From: an uncultured Corynebacterium sp.
GTDB taxonomy: Bacteria; Actinomycetota; Actinomycetes; Mycobacteriales; Mycobacteriaceae
Direction of reading: 5' to 3'
NCBI GenBank assembly: GCA_946220775.1
Contig: CAMIFC010000003.1
Span: 124,001-188,000 of the forward strand
Length of the DNA: 64,000 nt
This document shows positions 62,001 through 64,000 of the stretch, piece after piece; within the stretch, counting starts at the first letter, position 1, and every line of letters starts with the position of its first letter. Under the pieces are notes generated by a model. It was not told where the DNA came from and did no database searches. It was given only the letters and a program-made list of their open reading frames with translations. Made by a program: the position numbers and the translations under genes.

Positions 62001-63095
62001 TTACAACCCCGGTACCCCTTCAGGCGGTTCCAGCCCAACATGCCGCCATGCCGCTGCCGTTGCAACGCGCCCGCGGGGCGTCCTGGCAACCATGCCGGCC
62101 CTCACAAGGAACGGCTCACAGACCTCTTCCACCGTAGTCGGTTCTTCACCCACGGCGAGAGCGAGCGTGTTCACACCAACTGGCCCTCCCCCGTGTCCCG
62201 CAACGAGCGCATGAAGCACGGCGTTATCCAGGCGATCCAGCCCGATCTCATCAACGTCGAAAACAACTAGAGCCTGTCGAGCGATGTCGAGGGTAATCAG
62301 GCCGTCACTATTGACGTCCGCAAAGTCGCGAACTCGACGCAGCAGGCGGTTTGCAATCCTGGGCGTGCCTCGGGAACGCGACGCAACTTCTTCTGCAGCA
62401 TCGCCGTGAATATCCACTCCCAAAATGCCAGCGGCTCGGGTGACCACACGCGTCAGGTCCGCCGTATCGTAGAACTCCATTTGCGCCGTAAACCCGAATC
62501 GATCGCGCAACGGGCCGGTGAGCATTCCAGCGCGGGTTGTCGCTCCGACCAGCGTAAATGGAGCAATCTCGATGGGAATTGATGTTGCTCCTGGCCCTTT
62601 ACCCACGATCACATCGATGCGGAAATCCTCCATGGCCATGTACAGCATCTCTTCGGCGGGGCGTGCCATCCGGTGGATCTCATCAATGAAGAGCACGTCA
62701 CCTTCCATGAGGTTGGAAAGCATTGCTGCCAAGTCGCCGGCACGCTCCAACGCAGGTCCGGAGGTCATTCGAAGCGAGGAGCCGAGTTCTTGAGCGATAA
62801 TCATCGCCATGGTCGTCTTGCCGAGCCCCGGCGGTCCGGCCAGCAGAACGTGATCCGGTGCGACTCCGCGAGTCCTCGCACCACCGAGCACAAGATCCAG
62901 CTGTTGACGCACTTTTTGCTGGCCGATGAACTCGTTAAGGCTTTTCGGGCGCAGCGAGGTGTCCAACTCCGAATCCCCCGGCACTTGCGCGCCACTGAGG
63001 TTCGGATTCGTTTCCGCCCCTCGCGAAGGGCTGGGCGCACCAACGTCGCGACCTTGCCCTGGAAGTTCAAACTCTGTCCGTTCGATATCCGACAC
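62001..63095 (-). CDS. ruvB: Holliday junction branch-migration helicase RuvB
   Basis: Hexameric AAA+ motor for branch migration. Walker A LLAGPPGLGKTTMAMIIAQ, Walker B DVLFIDEIHRMARPAEEMLY, and sensor/Arg-finger block VGATTRAGMLTGPLRDRFGF, then the winged-helix C-terminus. 364 residues. The N-terminal 35 residues are variable. 63 bp after ruvA, unusual spacing for the cluster; no SOS box seen in that gap. Confidence 0.97.
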   Translation of the reverse strand: MSDIERTEFELPGQGRDVGAPSPSRGAETNPNLSGAQVPGDSELDTSLRPKSLNEFIGQQKVRQQLDLVLGGARTRGVAPDHVLLAGPPGLGKTTMAMIIAQELGSSLRMTSGPALERAGDLAAMLSNLMEGDVLFIDEIHRMARPAEEMLYMAMEDFRIDVIVGKGPGATSIPIEIAPFTLVGATTRAGMLTGPLRDRFGFTAQMEFYDTADLTRVVTRAAGILGVDIHGDAAEEVASRSRGTPRIANRLLRRVRDFADVNSDGLITLDIARQALVVFDVDEIGLDRLDNAVLHALVAGHGGGPVGVNTLALAVGEEPTTVEEVCEPFLVRAGMVARTPRGRVATAAAWRHVGLEPPEGVPGL

Positions 63096-63158
63096 GTTAC
63101 TCCTTGCGCTCCTCGTCCCGTCGTCTAGCGCCGATCCCCCAGTGTTGTTCTGCCAATC

Positions 63159-63800
63159 TTATCGCCGCTGCCCGCTGAGCTGCTTCAGGGACTGCCGAAG
63201 CAGCGCCGACGCATCCAATTCCGTCTCGCCGCCGGATTCCCCCATCATTTCGGACGCCACTCGCGTCACCGCCGTAGTCGCCTTAGCTTCCGGGAATCCA
63301 AGACCGGTCAATGCTTCCACGACTTGGTCCATAACCGGTGAAGAGGCCTGCTGGTCTGCGACGATATCGGAGAATTCGGCTTGGGCAGGCTGGGTTGGCA
63401 GTTCCGGTAGTTTGCCCTTCAGGTCGACCGCCATGCGATCTGCCAACCGTTTACCCACGCCCGGGGCTTTTTGCAGGGTTTTCGCATCCCCTTCGGCGAC
63501 GGCTTTGGTGATCTCAACCGGAGTCAGCACACTCATCACTGCCATGGCCACGCGTGCGCCCACCCCCGATACTTTTTGCAGCAGGCCAAACATTTCCCGC
63601 TGTTCCGGCGTGGAAAACGCATACAGGGTTTGATCGTCTTCCCGCACAATGAAGCTGGTGAGGACAAACGCCTCCTCCCCGCGGGTCAGCTCAGCCAGCG
63701 TATCTGCAGTCGCCTGCACTTGATAGCCCACCCCGGCGCATTCGATCACCGCGTAGTCCAGGCCCTTATCAATGACCTCACCTCGGAGGGAAGCGATCAT
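63159..63800 (-). CDS. ruvA: Holliday junction DNA-binding protein RuvA
   Basis: Binds the four-way junction and loads RuvB. 213 residues: OB-fold domain I (MIASLRGEVIDKGLDYAVIE), tandem helix-hairpin-helix domain II (LLQKVSGVGARVAMAVMSVL, LQKAPGVGKRLADRMAVDL) and a C-terminal UBA-like domain III (VVEALTGLGFPEAKATTAV). ATGA overlap with ruvC. Confidence 0.96.
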   Translation of the reverse strand: MIASLRGEVIDKGLDYAVIECAGVGYQVQATADTLAELTRGEEAFVLTSFIVREDDQTLYAFSTPEQREMFGLLQKVSGVGARVAMAVMSVLTPVEITKAVAEGDAKTLQKAPGVGKRLADRMAVDLKGKLPELPTQPAQAEFSDIVADQQASSPVMDQVVEALTGLGFPEAKATTAVTRVASEMMGESGGETELDASALLRQSLKQLSGQRR

Positions 63801-64000
63801 GCCCTTATTCCTTTCTCGTTATTTAGTAGCCGGTTCATTGGTGCGCGCCAGCAGTGGCACACGGCCAACGCCAAGGCGTCGGCAGCATCCGCAGGTTTCG
63901 GAGCTTCGGACAGCCCCAGAATCCGGGTGATCATGCTGGTCATCTGTGCTTTATCGGCTCGCCCATTGCCACTGATGGCCTTCTTCACCTCACTCGGCGT
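63797..64000 (-). CDS. ruvC: Holliday junction resolvase RuvC (3' end only)
   Basis: Only the last 67 residues are in the window; the frame is open at the right edge and reads TPSEVKKAISGNGRADKAQM, a hallmark RuvC stretch, followed by the acidic DAADALALAVCHC. The stop overlaps the ruvA start by 4 bp. The rest of the gene and the ruvCAB promoter (where a LexA box would be expected) are outside. Confidence 0.93.
   Translation of the reverse strand, partial: TPSEVKKAISGNGRADKAQMTSMITRILGLSEAPKPADAADALALAVCHCWRAPMNRLLNNEKGIRA

Noticed and set aside
63096..63158. LexA (SOS) box in front of ruvB
   Set aside because: No TCGAAC-type palindrome in the ruvA-ruvB gap; the ruvCAB promoter would be outside the window.
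1..64000. Mobile elements, CRISPR arrays, tRNA or rRNA genes, defence islands
   Set aside because: No transposase or integrase motifs, no regularly spaced repeats and no tRNA-like cloverleaf in any gap; gene content is uniformly core.

Overview
The window is a gene-dense, high-GC (roughly 58-60 % by eye) stretch of core chromosome from an actinobacterium, almost certainly a Corynebacterium. The gene order opcA-pgl / secG-tpiA-pgk-gap-whiA-yvcK-rapZ-uvrC / rib genes / rpe-rsmB-fmt-def-priA-metK-coaBC-rpoZ-gmk-mihF / pyr-car / nusB-efp-pepQ-aro / ruvX-alaS-rarA / aspS / hisS / rel-apt / secFD-yajC / ruvBAC is the corynebacterial-mycobacterial order. The methionine/cysteine repressor (McbR)-type operator in front of metK also points to Corynebacterium. 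The species cannot be fixed from sequence alone; the missing ppc between tpiA and secG and the generally compact layout suggest one of the smaller-genome, possibly lipid-requiring corynebacteria (inference).
Layout: 0-1.5 kb (+) is the end of the oxidative pentose phosphate cluster (opcA, pgl). From 1.56 to 49.7 kb every gene lies on the minus strand. Read in transcription direction (right to left), it runs aspS, a phosphotransferase-like gene, rarA, alaS, ruvX, mltG, aroE, a small prepilin peptidase, aroC-aroK-aroB-aroQ, pepQ, efp and nusB. Then come pyrR-pyrB-pyrC-carA-carB-pyrF (de novo UMP), mihF, gmk, rpoZ, coaBC, metK, priA, def, fmt, rsmB and rpe. The riboflavin genes ribD-ribE-ribBA-ribH follow, then a PH-domain membrane protein, uvrC, rapZ, yvcK, whiA and the glycolytic gap-pgk-tpiA operon, and secG. 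From 49.8 kb on there is a plus-strand zinc metallopeptidase, then hisS and a metallo-beta-lactamase hydrolase (-), a membrane-anchored cyclophilin (+), rel, apt, a solute-binding lipoprotein, secF, secD, yajC, ruvB, ruvA and the 3' end of ruvC (-).
Most genes are packed with 1-8 bp stop/start overlaps or short gaps. No gap exceeds 300 bp; the longest is 285 bp, between pyrF and mihF. Regulatory DNA that can be read: an McbR-type operator on the metK promoter, a PyrR-binding-type hairpin over the pyrR ribosome-binding site, and intrinsic terminators after tpiA, gmk, nusB, yajC and between ppiB and rel.
I see no tRNA or rRNA gene, insertion sequence, prophage, CRISPR array or defence system, and no clearly new multi-gene system. 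The most unusual non-gene signal is an octamer, TGGCGTCC, counted by eye 37 times on the two strands in 64 kb, several times more often than composition or its one-base sibling words predict.
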